DNA of 64,000 nucleotides from Pseudomonas eucalypticola (GCF_013374995.1 NZ_CP056030.1:4930501-4994500); one strand, 5' to 3'; shown: positions 1-8,386, counted from the stretch's first letter. The notes: generated from the sequence alone by a model not told the origin. Numbers and translations are program-made.

Positions 1-2
1 AA

Positions 3-488
3 GGCGATTGCAGCCACCCTGACATTGAAGTACAGCCATGGGTGGCCGACGAACTGGTGGTGTTCTGCGCCCCCCGGCACCCCTTGGCCACGCGCGGCCG
101 GGCAACGCTGGAAGAACTGACCCGCGAAGCCTGGATCCTGCGCGAGCAGGGGTCCGGCACACGGCTGACGTTCGACCAGGCCATGCGCCACCATCGCTCG
201 TCATTGAACGTGCGACTCGAACTGGAACACACCGAAGCCATCAAGCGAGCCGTGGAGTCCGGCTTGGGCATTGGCTGCATCTCACGGCTGGCGCTGCGCG
301 ATGCTTTCCGCCGCGGCAGCCTGGTCGCGGTGGAGACCCCGGACCTGGACCTGACCCGGGAGTTCTTCTTCATTTGGCACAAGCAGAAATACCAGACCCA
401 GGCCATGCGCGAATTCCTGGAACTGTGCCGCGCGTTCACGGCAGGGGTGAAACGCAGCGACGAGATCGTGCTGCCCGCCATCCCCTGA
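3..488 (+). CDS. LysR-family transcriptional regulator, C-terminal part (5' end outside window)
   Basis: The reading frame is open from the first bases of the window and ends at a TGA at 486-488, so only the last ~161 codons are present. The protein reads as the effector-binding half of a LysR regulator (periplasmic-binding-protein fold): it has the RHPLA segment, the SGLGIGCISRLAL core typical of the second subdomain, and a terminal FIWHKQK...FLELCR helix. The N-terminal winged HTH lies upstream of the window. The stop abuts the convergent dgkA stop, forming the hexamer TGATCA. Its target cannot be told from here. Confidence 0.85.
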   Translation, partial: GDCSHPDIEVQPWVADELVVFCAPRHPLATRGRATLEELTREAWILREQGSGTRLTFDQAMRHHRSSLNVRLELEHTEAIKRAVESGLGIGCISRLALRDAFRRGSLVAVETPDLDLTREFFFIWHKQKYQTQAMREFLELCRAFTAGVKRSDEIVLPAIP

Positions 489-851
489 TCAGAGCAGAAT
501 AACGCCCCACACCACGGCGATCATGCACAGCACCACGAACTGGGCAGCGCTACCCATGTCCTTGGCATTCTTGGACAAGGGGTGGCGGTCCAGGGAAATA
601 CGGTCGATGGCCGCTTCCACTGCCGAGTTGAACAGTTCCACGATCAGCGCCAGCAGGCACACCGCGATCAGAATGGCGCGCTCGGCGCGGCTGACATGCA
701 CCATGAAGGCGATGGGCACCAGCACCACGTTGAGCAGCACCAGTTGGCGGAACGCTGCCTCGCCTACGAACGCGGCGCGCAGGCCGTCAAGCGAGTAGCC
801 AGTGGCGTTGAAGATACGTTTCAGGCCGGTCTGGCCTTTATATGGGGACAT
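489..851 (-). CDS. dgkA: Diacylglycerol kinase
   Basis: This is a small integral membrane kinase of 120 aa, the usual family length, that phosphorylates diacylglycerol to phosphatidic acid and recycles diacylglycerol released during envelope glucan or lipid A modification. An N-terminal amphipathic segment (TGLKRIFNATGYSLDGLRAAF) precedes three hydrophobic helices. The family signature ELFNSAVEAAIDRI is present near residues 72-85, with the acidic residues that bind metal-ATP. It ends head-to-head with the partial LysR gene and lies downstream of erdR on the same strand, separated by 75 bp. Confidence 0.92.
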   Translation of the reverse strand: MSPYKGQTGLKRIFNATGYSLDGLRAAFVGEAAFRQLVLLNVVLVPIAFMVHVSRAERAILIAVCLLALIVELFNSAVEAAIDRISLDRHPLSKNAKDMGSAAQFVVLCMIAVVWGVILL

Positions 852-926
852 GAAGAGTCAACTGTCGCAAAGTAAAAAAGGGACGCTAATGGAGTCTGGG
901 TCAAAAAAGCGTGAAGGCACTATGCC

Positions 927-1577
927 TCAAGTCGACGAAATTGACTCAAGTTGTTGCAACAACAACGCCGCCTGTGTCCGGGTGCGTACGTTGAGCTTGC
1001 GGAAGATGGCGGTGACATGGGCCTTGATCGTGGCCTCCGACACGCTCAGCTCGTAGGCGATCTGCTTGTTCAACAAGCCCTCGCAGACCATGGTCAACAC
1101 CCGGAACTGCTGCGGCGTGAGGCTGGCGAGGCCCTCGCTGGCGGCCTTGGCTTCAGCCGAAACACTGACCGCTTCGAACGCCTGCGGCGGCCACCATACC
1201 TCCCCTTCCAGCACAGTGCGTACCGCCTCCTGAATGACTTCCAGGGGGCTGGATTTGGGAATGAAACCGCTGGCGCCAAACTCGCGGGCGCGCACTACCA
1301 CCGCGGCTTCTTCCTGGGCAGACACCATGACCACCGGCACCTGGGGGTATTGGCCGCGCAACAGCACCAGGCCGGAGAAGCCATAGGCACCGGGCATGTT
1401 CAGGTCCAGCAGCACCAGGTCCCAGTCGGCCTTGGTCGCCAATTGGGCTTCCAGCTCGGCGATGGTCGCCACTTCCACCAGGCGGGTATCGGGACCCAGT
1501 CCCAGGGTCACGGCCTGGCGCAAGGCGCCGCGAAAAAGAGGGTGGTCATCGGCTATCAGGATGTCGTATGTGGCCAT
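927..1577 (-). CDS. erdR: LuxR/NarL-type response regulator, ErdR-like
   Basis: This 216-aa two-component regulator has an N-terminal receiver domain: acidic pair D10-D11, phospho-acceptor D58 in LLDLNMPG, and conserved K108 in FIPKSS. A C-terminal LuxR-type helix-turn-helix follows at about residues 153-197 (LTPQQFRVL...NKQIAYELSVSEATIKAHV). Its position beside dgkA matches ErdR of pseudomonads, which is known to control ethanol/acetate oxidation (exaA, acsA). No cognate sensor kinase lies nearby, as expected for ErdR. The ATG at 1577 is preceded by an AGGA sequence. The name is inferred from similarity and neighbourhood. Confidence 0.8.
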   Translation of the reverse strand: MATYDILIADDHPLFRGALRQAVTLGLGPDTRLVEVATIAELEAQLATKADWDLVLLDLNMPGAYGFSGLVLLRGQYPQVPVVMVSAQEEAAVVVRAREFGASGFIPKSSPLEVIQEAVRTVLEGEVWWPPQAFEAVSVSAEAKAASEGLASLTPQQFRVLTMVCEGLLNKQIAYELSVSEATIKAHVTAIFRKLNVRTRTQAALLLQQLESISST

Positions 1578-1840
1578 CGATCTAATGATCCTGTTCTGTG
1601 CAGGCGCGCAGGAGTCGGCGCCTGCCGAGGCAACTCGGGCTTATTTTAACGCCAACTCACGGAAAGATTGGCGGTTGTGACCTATGGGGTGCCCGAATCG
1701 GCGCCAAGGATGCCGGGGCCTGACAGGGTGGTCAAGTTCGATGCTTTACGGCTAAAGTCGCACCCCTCGTTTCACACCGCGCCTGGCCGCCGGTTCATTG
1801 CCGTGGCCGGGCCACGCTCGTCCATTACAAGAGACCCCCC

Positions 1841-2737
1841 ATGCGTCGCCAAGCCTTGCGTGCAGACCTGCTGATGTTGTTGACCGCCATGATCTGGGGC
1901 TCGGGCTTTGTCGCCCAGACCGCGGGCATGCACCACATCGGCCCCTTCCTTTATTCGGGCCTGCGCTTTGCGCTGGGCTCGTTGTGCCTGCTGCCACTGG
2001 TGCTGGGGAACGGCAACGCCGAAGCCCCCCGTGAGCCATTCATGACCCGCGGCTTGTGGCTGGGGGGCGTCCTGATGGGGCTGGCCCTGGCGCTGGGTAT
2101 CAACCTGCAACAGGTGGGCTTGCTCTTTACCAGCGTGACCAATTCCGGCTTCATCACCGGCCTTTACGTGATTGTAGTACCGCTGCTGGGGCTGTTGCTG
2201 GGCCACAAGACCGGCACCGGCACCTGGCTGGGCGCCGCGCTGGCCGTGGTCGGCATGTTCCTGCTGAGCGTGGGCGACAACTTCCAGGTGTCGTCGGGGG
2301 ACTGGTTGCAACTGGCTGGCGCGTTCGTCTGGGGTGGGCATGTGGTGCTTGTGGGCCTGTTTGCCAGCCGCCACGACCCGATTCGCCTGGCGTTCCTGCA
2401 GTTCGCCACCTGCGCGGTGGTCAGCCTGGTGCTGGCGCTGGTGATGGAACCTGTCGAGCCAGCCGCCATCATGGCCGCGGGCCCCGCCCTGCTCTACGGC
2501 GGCATCGTTGCCGTGGGCATCGGCTACACCCTGCAGGTCGTGGCGCAAAAACACGCCATTGCTTCCCACGCGGCAATCATTCTGTCACTGGAAGCAGTAT
2601 TTGCCGCCATCGCGGGGGCCTGGCTGCTGGGCGAAGCGCTGCAACCGCGCGGCTACCTGGGATGCGCACTGATGCTCGCGGGCATGTTGATCGCCCAACT
2701 GTGGCCCCAGCGCCCACCCGCTGCCGTGACGGCCTAA
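1841..2737 (+). CDS. EamA/DMT-family permease
   Basis: This is a 298-aa inner-membrane protein with about ten hydrophobic helices arranged as two EamA repeats. The first runs from LLMLLTAMIWGSGFV to about residue 140, the second from GDWLQLAGAFVWGGHVV to the end. The drug/metabolite transporter motif IGPFLYSGLRFALGSL is near residues 34-49. DMT exporters move amino acids, nucleotides or drugs out of the cell, and the substrate cannot be read from sequence. The gene is convergent with the following gene and overlaps it by 4 bp, so there is no room for a separate terminator. Confidence 0.88.
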   Translation: MRRQALRADLLMLLTAMIWGSGFVAQTAGMHHIGPFLYSGLRFALGSLCLLPLVLGNGNAEAPREPFMTRGLWLGGVLMGLALALGINLQQVGLLFTSVTNSGFITGLYVIVVPLLGLLLGHKTGTGTWLGAALAVVGMFLLSVGDNFQVSSGDWLQLAGAFVWGGHVVLVGLFASRHDPIRLAFLQFATCAVVSLVLALVMEPVEPAAIMAAGPALLYGGIVAVGIGYTLQVVAQKHAIASHAAIILSLEAVFAAIAGAWLLGEALQPRGYLGCALMLAGMLIAQLWPQRPPAAVTA

Positions 2738-3447
2738 CGCACTGCAGCTGCCAGGCGAGCATGGACGTCGTCCAGGCCGCTGAGCGGGAGTTGAAACTTG
2801 GCGGCCAGGTAGTGGCCAGTGAACACATCCAGCCAGGTGTCCAGCACCGTGGCGGCCTGCTGGTCGCCCGCCAATTCCAGACACAGGGCGGCGACCTCCG
2901 CCGTGCAGAAGTGGTCGTCGCGCTTGGAGCGCCGCAGCTTGTATCGCGAAAGCTGGTCGCTGGCCAGGCTCAGTACCGGAAAGCGTTCCAGATACGGGCT
3001 TTTGCGGAACATCTTGCGCGCCTCGGTCCACGTGGCATCCAGGAGGATGAACAGCGGGCGTTTGCTTTCCAGGGGCTGGACCTCGGTCACCACACGCTGC
3101 GGCGCCACGAACTCGCCCGGAAAAACAATGTAGGGCTGCCATTGCGGGTCATTCAGCAGTGCCAGCAGTTGCTCGTCCACCGTGGTGCGTGACCAGGCGA
3201 AGGCGTGGGTATCGGCCAGCACATCGGCAATCAGCCAGCCGGTATTGGATGGCTTCAAGGGCTCCACATCATGCATCACCAGGCACACGCCCGAATGCGC
3301 CGCCACGGTGGGCCGGTATTGGCACAGGCAGTACTCGAAAATCACGCGGCAACCGGGGCAGCGCGGCGCACGGGAACCACGGGAAACGAAAGGCTTGAGG
3401 CACTGGGCCAGGCGCGCACTGCGCAGGCGGGAAACAGCATGGGGCAT
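2734..3447 (-). CDS. tapT: tRNA-uridine aminocarboxypropyltransferase (DTW domain)
   Basis: This 237-aa DTW-domain enzyme belongs to the family that transfers the 3-amino-3-carboxypropyl group of SAM to U47 of tRNA, forming acp3U (TapT/YfiP, TDD superfamily). A cysteine cluster C30, C33, C40, C42 (RCPGCRVIFEYCLC) should bind zinc. The family motif appears as DATW at 137-140, followed by TEARKMFRKS and the conserved RSKRDDHFCTAEVAAL segment. The length is normal. It stands alone on the minus strand, overlapping the convergent permease gene by 4 bp. The gene symbol is a homology-based assignment. Confidence 0.8.
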   Translation of the reverse strand: MPHAVSRLRSARLAQCLKPFVSRGSRAPRCPGCRVIFEYCLCQYRPTVAAHSGVCLVMHDVEPLKPSNTGWLIADVLADTHAFAWSRTTVDEQLLALLNDPQWQPYIVFPGEFVAPQRVVTEVQPLESKRPLFILLDATWTEARKMFRKSPYLERFPVLSLASDQLSRYKLRRSKRDDHFCTAEVAALCLELAGDQQAATVLDTWLDVFTGHYLAAKFQLPLSGLDDVHARLAAAVR

Positions 3448-3546
3448 GGTGACAAATGGCTCGCATGGGCATGACCGGCATGGCCGCCAGCCTGAAAGAC
3501 CGAGAGTTTATCAGAGCTTGCACTGCCGAACCGGCGGCTTTGCCCC

Positions 3547-3552
3547 TATAAT
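3547..3552 (+). promoter_or_regulatory. -10 promoter element for the PA3611-like gene
   Basis: A perfect TATAAT lies 68 bp upstream of the ATG at 3620. No convincing -35 hexamer sits at 16-18 bp spacing. Confidence 0.45.
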
Positions 3553-3619
3553 CAGCGGCTTTATGAACGCACGGGCCGGTCGCTGGTCCAACAGCCAGTC
3601 ACCGAATCAGGAGAGTTTC

Positions 3620-4048
3620 ATGCTGCGCTTTATCGCCCCCCTCACCCTCGCACTGGTGCTGCCGGCAGCAGCTCAAGCTGCATCGCTGCAAGAGTTCGAG
3701 CTGGGCAAACTGCTTCAGCAGGTCGCCGAGCAGAGCAACCTGGGTACGCCGCGTGAGGTCAACGAGAACATTCTCGACCAGGGCTACACCGTGGAAGGCA
3801 GCGAGCTGGTCGACCACCTCAGCGTGCAGCAGGGTGAAGCCGAGAAAATGCGCGCCAACCCCGAGGCCGTGCGCGTGCAACTCGGCCGTAGCGTGTGCAG
3901 CAACAAAGGCTACCGCGATTTGATGAACAAAGGCGCGGCGATGCGCTACGAGTTCACCGAGAACCACACCAACCTGGCCGTCACCACCCAGCGGTACACG
4001 GCGGAGCACTGTGCACTGCTCAACGGCAAGGCGACCAAGAAGAAGTAA
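3620..4048 (+). CDS. PA3611-family secreted protein (quorum-sensing-regulated virulence factor family)
   Basis: The protein is 142 aa from the ATG at 3620, which follows a GGAGAG ribosome-binding sequence; the open frame extends further upstream but lacks support. A Sec signal peptide covers residues 1-20 (ending AAAQA, then ASLQEF). The mature domain carries NENILDQGYTVEGSELV, a paired-cysteine pattern (RSVCSNKGY and EHCALL) likely to form a disulfide, and a lysine-rich tail. It resembles the small alpha/beta protein PA3611, described as quorum-sensing regulated in P. aeruginosa and proposed to be chaperone-like. The function here is unknown, and location should be the periplasm or outside the cell. 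Confidence 0.75.
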   Translation: MLRFIAPLTLALVLPAAAQAASLQEFELGKLLQQVAEQSNLGTPREVNENILDQGYTVEGSELVDHLSVQQGEAEKMRANPEAVRVQLGRSVCSNKGYRDLMNKGAAMRYEFTENHTNLAVTTQRYTAEHCALLNGKATKKK

Positions 4049-4243
4049 TCATCCGGCTCGTTCGCGCCGCTGTGCATCATCGGCGCGCAAGTCGGCCAGC
4101 AGCGCCTGCATGTAGCTGGAACGGCGCTGCCCACCTTCCAGCCGACGCAAACATTCCTCTTCCAGCGTCACGTGATTGGCTTGGGCCGAACGGCTCAACA
4201 TTCCAAGCAGTTCGTTGTTCAATTCCAGGCTGATTCGCTTCAT
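4049..4243 (-). CDS. Small ribbon-helix-helix (Arc/FitA-like) DNA-binding protein
   Basis: This 64-aa protein begins MKRISLELNNELLGML, the beta-strand/helix pattern of Arc/MetJ-type repressors and FitA-type antitoxins, followed by a second helix (VTLEEECLRRLEG). I chose the ATG at 4243 because AGGGAGG sits 5 bp upstream; the open frame continues 34 codons further without a good start. The C-terminus is charged (LLADLRADDAQRRERAG), where antitoxins usually carry the toxin-neutralising tail, but no toxin gene (PIN, RelE or other) lies beside it. It is therefore an orphan antitoxin or a small stand-alone repressor. Confidence 0.65.
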   Translation of the reverse strand: MKRISLELNNELLGMLSRSAQANHVTLEEECLRRLEGGQRRSSYMQALLADLRADDAQRRERAG

Positions 4244-4629
4244 CCTTGCCTCCCTGCGGACGACATTATTTCGCCATCCCTGTCTCATCAGTAAATCAGA
4301 CCTTCCAGGGCGATGGATCCATTCAGACGAACGGTTTGCGGGCAATATCTTTCATCAATCCATCCCTTGCCCGCGGTGACTTCCCAGGCCCATCATCAAG
4401 CCAGCGCACACCCCCGGCAGGGTCTAGAGTTACACCATACTCCTGCGCCGCTGGGCTCGAAGAGGCCACCCCAGGGCGCCACGCTCCAGAACCACTGCCT
4501 CGACCGCCCCTCGCGGGCTTACTGCAATGTCCAGCCATTAACCTGGACAGCCAGCGACACAAGCAGTGTCGCGGCCAGCCGAACTGCTCGGCACCGGCCA
4601 AAGGCTCATATGCAGAAGGAGACGTTTGA
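4244..4629. other. 386-bp intergenic region without a gene
   Basis: This gap separates the divergent RHH gene and the LOG-family gene. I see the ribosome-binding sequences of both flanking genes (AGGGAGG on the left, AGAAGGAG at 4614-4621 on the right) and no persuasive -10/-35 pair, hairpin or conserved small ORF. The short open frames across it have no family resemblance. Confidence 0.5.
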
Positions 4630-5763
4630 ATGCCTTACGAACCCAACGAATTCCTGTCCACCCACTTCAGCAGCAACGGCCTGGACCTTACCCGGCAAGT
4701 CGACACCCAACTGAGTATCATCGCCCCCAACAGCCCCAACCTGGCGCTCTACCGCGACATGATGCTGACCGTGCTGCGCATGGCCCAGGACGACCGCAAC
4801 CGCTGGAACGCCAAGATAACCCTGCAGGCACTGCGTGAACTGGAACATGCCTTTCGCGTGCTGGAACACTTCAAGGGCCGCCGCAAAGTGACGGTCTTTG
4901 GCTCGGCGCGCACACCGCTAGAACACCCTCTATACGGCCTGGCCCGAGAACTGGGCGCCGCCCTGGCACGCTCGGACCTGATGGTGATCACCGGTGCTGG
5001 CGGCGGCATCATGGCCGCCGCCCACGAAGGCGCAGGCCTGACTCACAGCCTGGGCTTCAATATCACCCTGCCCTTCGAGCAACACGCCAATGCCACCATG
5101 GAAGGCAGCGACCAACTGCTGCCTTTTCATTTCTTCTTCATCCGCAAGCTGTTCTTCGTCAAGGAAGCCGACGCGCTGGTGCTGTGCCCTGGCGGCTTCG
5201 GCACGCTGGACGAAGCACTGGAAGTACTGACCCTTATCCAGACCGGCAAGAGCCCACTGGTGCCAGTGGTACTGCTGGACGCACCTGGCGGCAGTTTCTG
5301 GCAGGACTGCCTGGACTTCATCGGCAAACAGCTACGCGACAACCACTACATCCTGCCCACAGACTTGAAACTGCTGCGCCTGGTGTACAGCGCCGAGGAA
5401 GCCGTGGACGAGATCAACGGGTTCTACGCCAACTTCCATTCCAGCCGCTGGCTCAAGAACCTGTTCGTGATACGCCTGAAGCACGCCTTGAGCGACGACG
5501 CTCTGACGCAGCTACAGCAGGACTTCGCCGACCTGTGCCTGAGCGACACCTTTCATCAACATGCTTACGACGACGAAACCCATGAAGAGCCGCAGTTCAG
5601 CCACCTCACTCGCCTGGCCTTTACCTTCAACGGCCGTGACAACGGCCGGTTGCGTGAGTTGGTGGACTACCTGAACCAACCTGCACACTGGGGTGCGGCC
5701 CCTGCCACCAGCGTGCCGGCCACTACCAGCACGCGCCCTCGGCAACCCATGAAGGCGACCTGA
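4630..5763 (+). CDS. LOG-family (TIGR00730) Rossmann-fold protein
   Basis: This 377-aa protein has the LOG signature: TGAGGGIM at 121-128 and PGGFGTLDE at 187-195, the motif for the phosphoribohydrolase active site that frees cytokinin-type bases from their nucleotides. Proteins like this were long misnamed lysine decarboxylases. It is about twice the length of plant LOG or YgdH-core domains, with ~85 N-terminal residues of helical extension and ~120 C-terminal residues (dimerisation/regulatory). YgdH/PpnN-type relatives cleave purine and pyrimidine nucleoside monophosphates, which is a plausible role here. AGGAG at 4617-4621 supports the ATG. Its TGA abuts that of recX. Confidence 0.8.
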   Translation: MPYEPNEFLSTHFSSNGLDLTRQVDTQLSIIAPNSPNLALYRDMMLTVLRMAQDDRNRWNAKITLQALRELEHAFRVLEHFKGRRKVTVFGSARTPLEHPLYGLARELGAALARSDLMVITGAGGGIMAAAHEGAGLTHSLGFNITLPFEQHANATMEGSDQLLPFHFFFIRKLFFVKEADALVLCPGGFGTLDEALEVLTLIQTGKSPLVPVVLLDAPGGSFWQDCLDFIGKQLRDNHYILPTDLKLLRLVYSAEEAVDEINGFYANFHSSRWLKNLFVIRLKHALSDDALTQLQQDFADLCLSDTFHQHAYDDETHEEPQFSHLTRLAFTFNGRDNGRLRELVDYLNQPAHWGAAPATSVPATTSTRPRQPMKAT

Positions 5764-6231
5764 TCAGTCGTCGATGCTTCGGCCGCTCAACAGGCGGCCG
5801 ATCATCTCCAGCGGATAGCCCCGGTAGCTCAAGAAGCGAGTCTGCTGGGCGCGGCTGCGTGGATCGGTCGGCAACTGCCCGGCAAACTTGCGCCGCCAGA
5901 CATCCGCCAACTGGGCAGCCCAGTCGAAATTGCTTTCACGCAATGCCTGCTCGATATCCGCCCGTTGCAAGCCACGTTGGCCCAGTTCTTCACGGATGCG
6001 CACAGGTCCATACCCGGAGCGGGCACGGTAGTTGATAAAACTTTCGAGGTAACGGGATTCGGACAGCAGTCCCTCTTCCGTCAGACGGTCAAGTTCCTGG
6101 TCGATCATTTCGGGGCAGGCGCCGCGCTGACGCAGTTTACGCGTCAGCTCTACCCGACCGTGCTCGCGTCGCGCGAGCAGGTCCATGGCGCTCCGTCGCA
6201 CGGCGACGGGGGTATCCAGTATGACGGACAT
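5764..6231 (-). CDS. recX: Regulatory protein RecX
   Basis: This 155-aa protein is made of tandem three-helix repeats ([43 protein letters not shown], ...[16 protein letters not shown]) typical of RecX. RecX caps or disassembles RecA filaments and limits RecA's recombinase and co-protease activity. Its ATG lies 7 bp after the recA stop, so the two genes are co-transcribed under the same LexA control. The stop codon is back to back with the convergent LOG-family gene, again forming TGATCA. Confidence 0.95.
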   Translation of the reverse strand: MSVILDTPVAVRRSAMDLLARREHGRVELTRKLRQRGACPEMIDQELDRLTEEGLLSESRYLESFINYRARSGYGPVRIREELGQRGLQRADIEQALRESNFDWAAQLADVWRRKFAGQLPTDPRSRAQQTRFLSYRGYPLEMIGRLLSGRSIDD

Positions 6232-6238
6232 GACGTAC

Positions 6239-7303
6239 TTAGAAATCGACGTCTGCGTCTACCATTTCGTCTTCGGCATCCGCTTCAACCGCGGTTGCTT
6301 TCTTGGCATCAACGCCGCCGGTCAGCAGCTTGTCACGGATCTGCTTCTCGAGGGCCGCACCGATTTCCGGGTTATCTGCCAGGAATTTGGCCGAGTTGGC
6401 CTTGCCCTGACCGATCTTGCTGCCCTGGTAGCTGTACCAGGCACCGGCTTTTTCCAACAGGCCGTGGGCAACGCCCAGGTCGATGATTTCGCCGTTGAGG
6501 TAGATGCCCTTGCCGTAAAGGATCTGGAATTCAGCCTGACGGAAAGGCGGTGCCACCTTGTTCTTGACGATCTTCACGCGGGTTTCGCTACCGACCACTT
6601 CGTCGCCTTCCTTCACCGCGCCGGTGCGACGGATGTCCAGACGGACCGAAGCGTAGAACTTCAGTGCGTTACCACCGGTAGTGGTTTCCGGGCTGCCGAA
6701 CATCACGCCGATCTTCATGCGGATCTGGTTGATGAAGATGACCAGGCAGTTGGCGTTCTTGATGTTACCGGTGATTTTGCGCAGCGCCTGGGACATCAGG
6801 CGAGCCTGCAGGCCCACGTGCATGTCCCCCATCTCGCCTTCGATCTCGGCCTTCGGTACCAGGGCTGCCACGGAGTCGACGATGATCACGTCAACGGCGT
6901 TGGAGCGCACCAGCATGTCGGTGATTTCCAGGGCCTGTTCGCCGGTGTCCGGCTGGGAGACCAGCAGGTCATCGACGTTCACGCCCAGTTTGCCGGCGTA
7001 TTCAGGGTCCAGGGCGTGCTCGGCGTCGACGAACGCACAGGTAGCGCCCATCTTCTGAGCCTGGGCGATCACCGACAGGGTCAGGGTGGTCTTACCCGAC
7101 GATTCCGGGCCGTAGATCTCGACGATACGGCCTTTCGGCAGGCCGCCGATGCCCAGCGCGATGTCCAGGCCCAGGGAGCCGGTGGAGATAGCAGGAATAG
7201 CCTGGCGGTCGTGGTCACCCATACGCATCACGGCACCCTTGCCGAATTGACGTTCGATCTGACCCAAGGCCGCAGCCAAGGCTTTCTTCTTGTTGTCGTC
7301 CAT
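6239..7303 (-). CDS. recA: RecA recombinase
   Basis: This is the 354-aa DNA-strand-exchange ATPase and LexA co-protease. It has Walker A GPESSGKT at 65-72, the Walker B strand [13 protein letters not shown], the L1/L2 DNA-binding region around [17 protein letters not shown] and [20 protein letters not shown], and a strongly acidic C-terminal tail ending VDADVDF. It is full length. A LexA-type operator lies 44-59 bp upstream. It precedes recX by 7 bp and follows cinA, as in other pseudomonads. The product acts in homologous repair, in SOS induction, and potentially in inactivation of the PrtR-like repressor encoded nearby. Confidence 0.98.
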   Translation of the reverse strand: MDDNKKKALAAALGQIERQFGKGAVMRMGDHDRQAIPAISTGSLGLDIALGIGGLPKGRIVEIYGPESSGKTTLTLSVIAQAQKMGATCAFVDAEHALDPEYAGKLGVNVDDLLVSQPDTGEQALEITDMLVRSNAVDVIIVDSVAALVPKAEIEGEMGDMHVGLQARLMSQALRKITGNIKNANCLVIFINQIRMKIGVMFGSPETTTGGNALKFYASVRLDIRRTGAVKEGDEVVGSETRVKIVKNKVAPPFRQAEFQILYGKGIYLNGEIIDLGVAHGLLEKAGAWYSYQGSKIGQGKANSAKFLADNPEIGAALEKQIRDKLLTGGVDAKKATAVEADAEDEMVDADVDF

Positions 7304-7346
7304 TAAAGTCCTCTCTAGAAATCAATTAGGCCTGATGGCCGAATAA

Positions 7347-7362
7347 CTGTATAAGTAGCCAG
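7347..7362 (-). promoter_or_regulatory. LexA (SOS) box upstream of recA
   Basis: The sequence CTGTATAAGTAGCCAG fits CTG-N10-CAG, the gammaproteobacterial LexA operator. It lies 44 bp before the recA ATG at 7303. The half-sites are perfect and the AT-rich spacer is partly conserved. Confidence 0.85.
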
Positions 7363-7389
7363 TATTATTCCACAGGGATCGTTGCACGC

Positions 7390-7890
7390 CTACCCCCGTG
7401 ATGAGATTTCTGCTGCTACAAGACGTATCAGCCCCTCTAGCGCGGCCTTTACCGTTTGTCGGCGGACCTCGTCGCGGTCGCCGGCGAACTGTTGGCGCTC
7501 GCACACCACCTGCCGCCCCTGTGCCCAGGCGAGCCACACGGTGCCCACCGGCTTGCCCGGCGTACCTCCGTCCGGCCCGGCGATGCCGCTCACGGCCACC
7601 GAAAAATGCGCGTCGCTGCGCTCCACCGCGCCCAGCGCCATGGCCTCGACCACTTCGCGACTGACCGCGCCAACCTGGGGAAACAGTGCAGGCGGTACAC
7701 CCAGCTGGGCGGTTTTCTGTTTATTGGAATAGGTGATGTAGCCGGCCTCGAACCAGGCGGAACTGCCCGCAATGCGCGTGATCGCCTCGCCGATACCGCC
7801 ACCGGTGCAGGACTCGGCGGTGGTGACCTGCTGGTTCAGGCGCTTGAGGCCTTCACCCAGCGACTGCGACAGTTGAGTGATCGGATCCAT
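7390..7890 (-). CDS. pncC: Nicotinamide-nucleotide amidohydrolase (CinA C-terminal domain type)
   Basis: This single-domain enzyme of 166 aa is usually annotated CinA. It deamidates nicotinamide mononucleotide to nicotinate mononucleotide in NAD recycling. Family motifs are present: TTAESCTGGGIGEAIT near residues 22-37, the AVSREVVEAMALGA helix, and AVSGIAGPDGGTPGKPVGTV. The N-terminal COG1058 domain of two-domain CinA is absent, as is normal in proteobacteria. It lies 86 bp upstream of recA and forms the right-hand border of the locus where pseudomonads place tailocin clusters. Confidence 0.92.
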   Translation of the reverse strand: MDPITQLSQSLGEGLKRLNQQVTTAESCTGGGIGEAITRIAGSSAWFEAGYITYSNKQKTAQLGVPPALFPQVGAVSREVVEAMALGAVERSDAHFSVAVSGIAGPDGGTPGKPVGTVWLAWAQGRQVVCERQQFAGDRDEVRRQTVKAALEGLIRLVAAEISSRG

Positions 7891-7957
7891 CGAAATGCTC
7901 CATGGCGACAGGGGGGATATGCGTTACCGTACACCACCGCCCACACGCCCGACACCC

Positions 7958-8311
7958 TCAGTCGCCACGCTCGGGCAAGCGCTTGCGGCGTGTGCCGCTT
8001 GCCAGGCCCAGGCGCTTGACCAACCAGCGCTCGTAGATCCCCACGGCCAGGTCCGCGCCCGCCATGGCGGTCATGCAACCCAGCGCGCTGGCCGACCACA
8101 GTGAAAGGCCCGCACCGTAGAGCAGCATGGTGCCGGCGAGACCGCAGGCCATGCACGCTCCCGAACGCATCAGCACACGCCGCAGCAGATGCCAACCCTG
8201 TGCGCCTTCCTTGTCCGCGCGCCACATTTCACCTGTCACCCCGCCGAGCAGCGCCAGCATCAGCACCAGCCACACAGGGACTTCCTGAAGAAAAGCCTGG
8301 TTCAGTTGCAT
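7958..8311 (-). CDS. Phage/tailocin-type holin (LydA-like superfamily III)
   Basis: This 117-aa membrane protein has an N-terminal hydrophobic segment (VPVWLVLMLALLGGVTG), a charged loop with MWRADKEG, and two further hydrophobic segments (ACMACGLAGTMLLYGAGL and ASALGCMTAMAGADLAVGI) before a basic tail (RWLVKRLGL...TRRKR). Holins of this type form inner-membrane lesions that start lysis. AGGAGG stands 8 bp before the ATG. A promoter overlapped by two operator palindromes lies just upstream. In related Pseudomonas tailocin clusters the holin is the first gene after prtR. Here no endolysin or tail gene follows, and cinA comes next. Confidence 0.7.
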   Translation of the reverse strand: MQLNQAFLQEVPVWLVLMLALLGGVTGEMWRADKEGAQGWHLLRRVLMRSGACMACGLAGTMLLYGAGLSLWSASALGCMTAMAGADLAVGIYERWLVKRLGLASGTRRKRLPERGD

Positions 8312-8346
8312 GTCTTGTCCCTCCTGGCTAGACCGTTAGAGGGGAG

Positions 8347-8373
8347 ATTATGCACTGATGCATATTTTTACAA
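8347..8373 (-). promoter_or_regulatory. Predicted promoter of the holin gene
   Basis: Read on the minus strand, TTGTAA (8368-8373) and CATAAT (8347-8352) are separated by 15 bp and lie 36-62 bp before the holin ATG. Operator 1 overlaps the -10 and spacer, and operator 2 overlaps the upstream edge of the -35, the layout expected for a repressed promoter. Confidence 0.55.
8350..8363. promoter_or_regulatory. Operator palindrome 1 (predicted PrtR-like repressor site)
   Basis: ATGCACTGATGCAT is a perfect 5-bp inverted repeat (ATGCA/TGCAT) around a 4-bp spacer, positioned over the holin -10 region. The same ATGCN-N4-TGCAT pattern occurs at 8373-8386 and at 9217-9230, only around the holin and repressor starts. 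Confidence 0.65.
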
Positions 8374-8386
8374 TGCGTTTTTGCAT
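8373..8386. promoter_or_regulatory. Operator palindrome 2 (predicted PrtR-like repressor site)
   Basis: ATGCGTTTTTGCAT has arms ATGCG/TGCAT around TTTT, with four of five positions symmetric. Its centre is 23 bp from that of operator 1, about two helical turns, which would suit cooperative binding of two repressor dimers. Confidence 0.6.

Noticed and set aside
4630..5763. Lysine decarboxylase
   Set aside because: This old family name is wrong: PGGFGTLDE is the LOG phosphoribohydrolase motif and there is no PLP-binding lysine decarboxylase fold.
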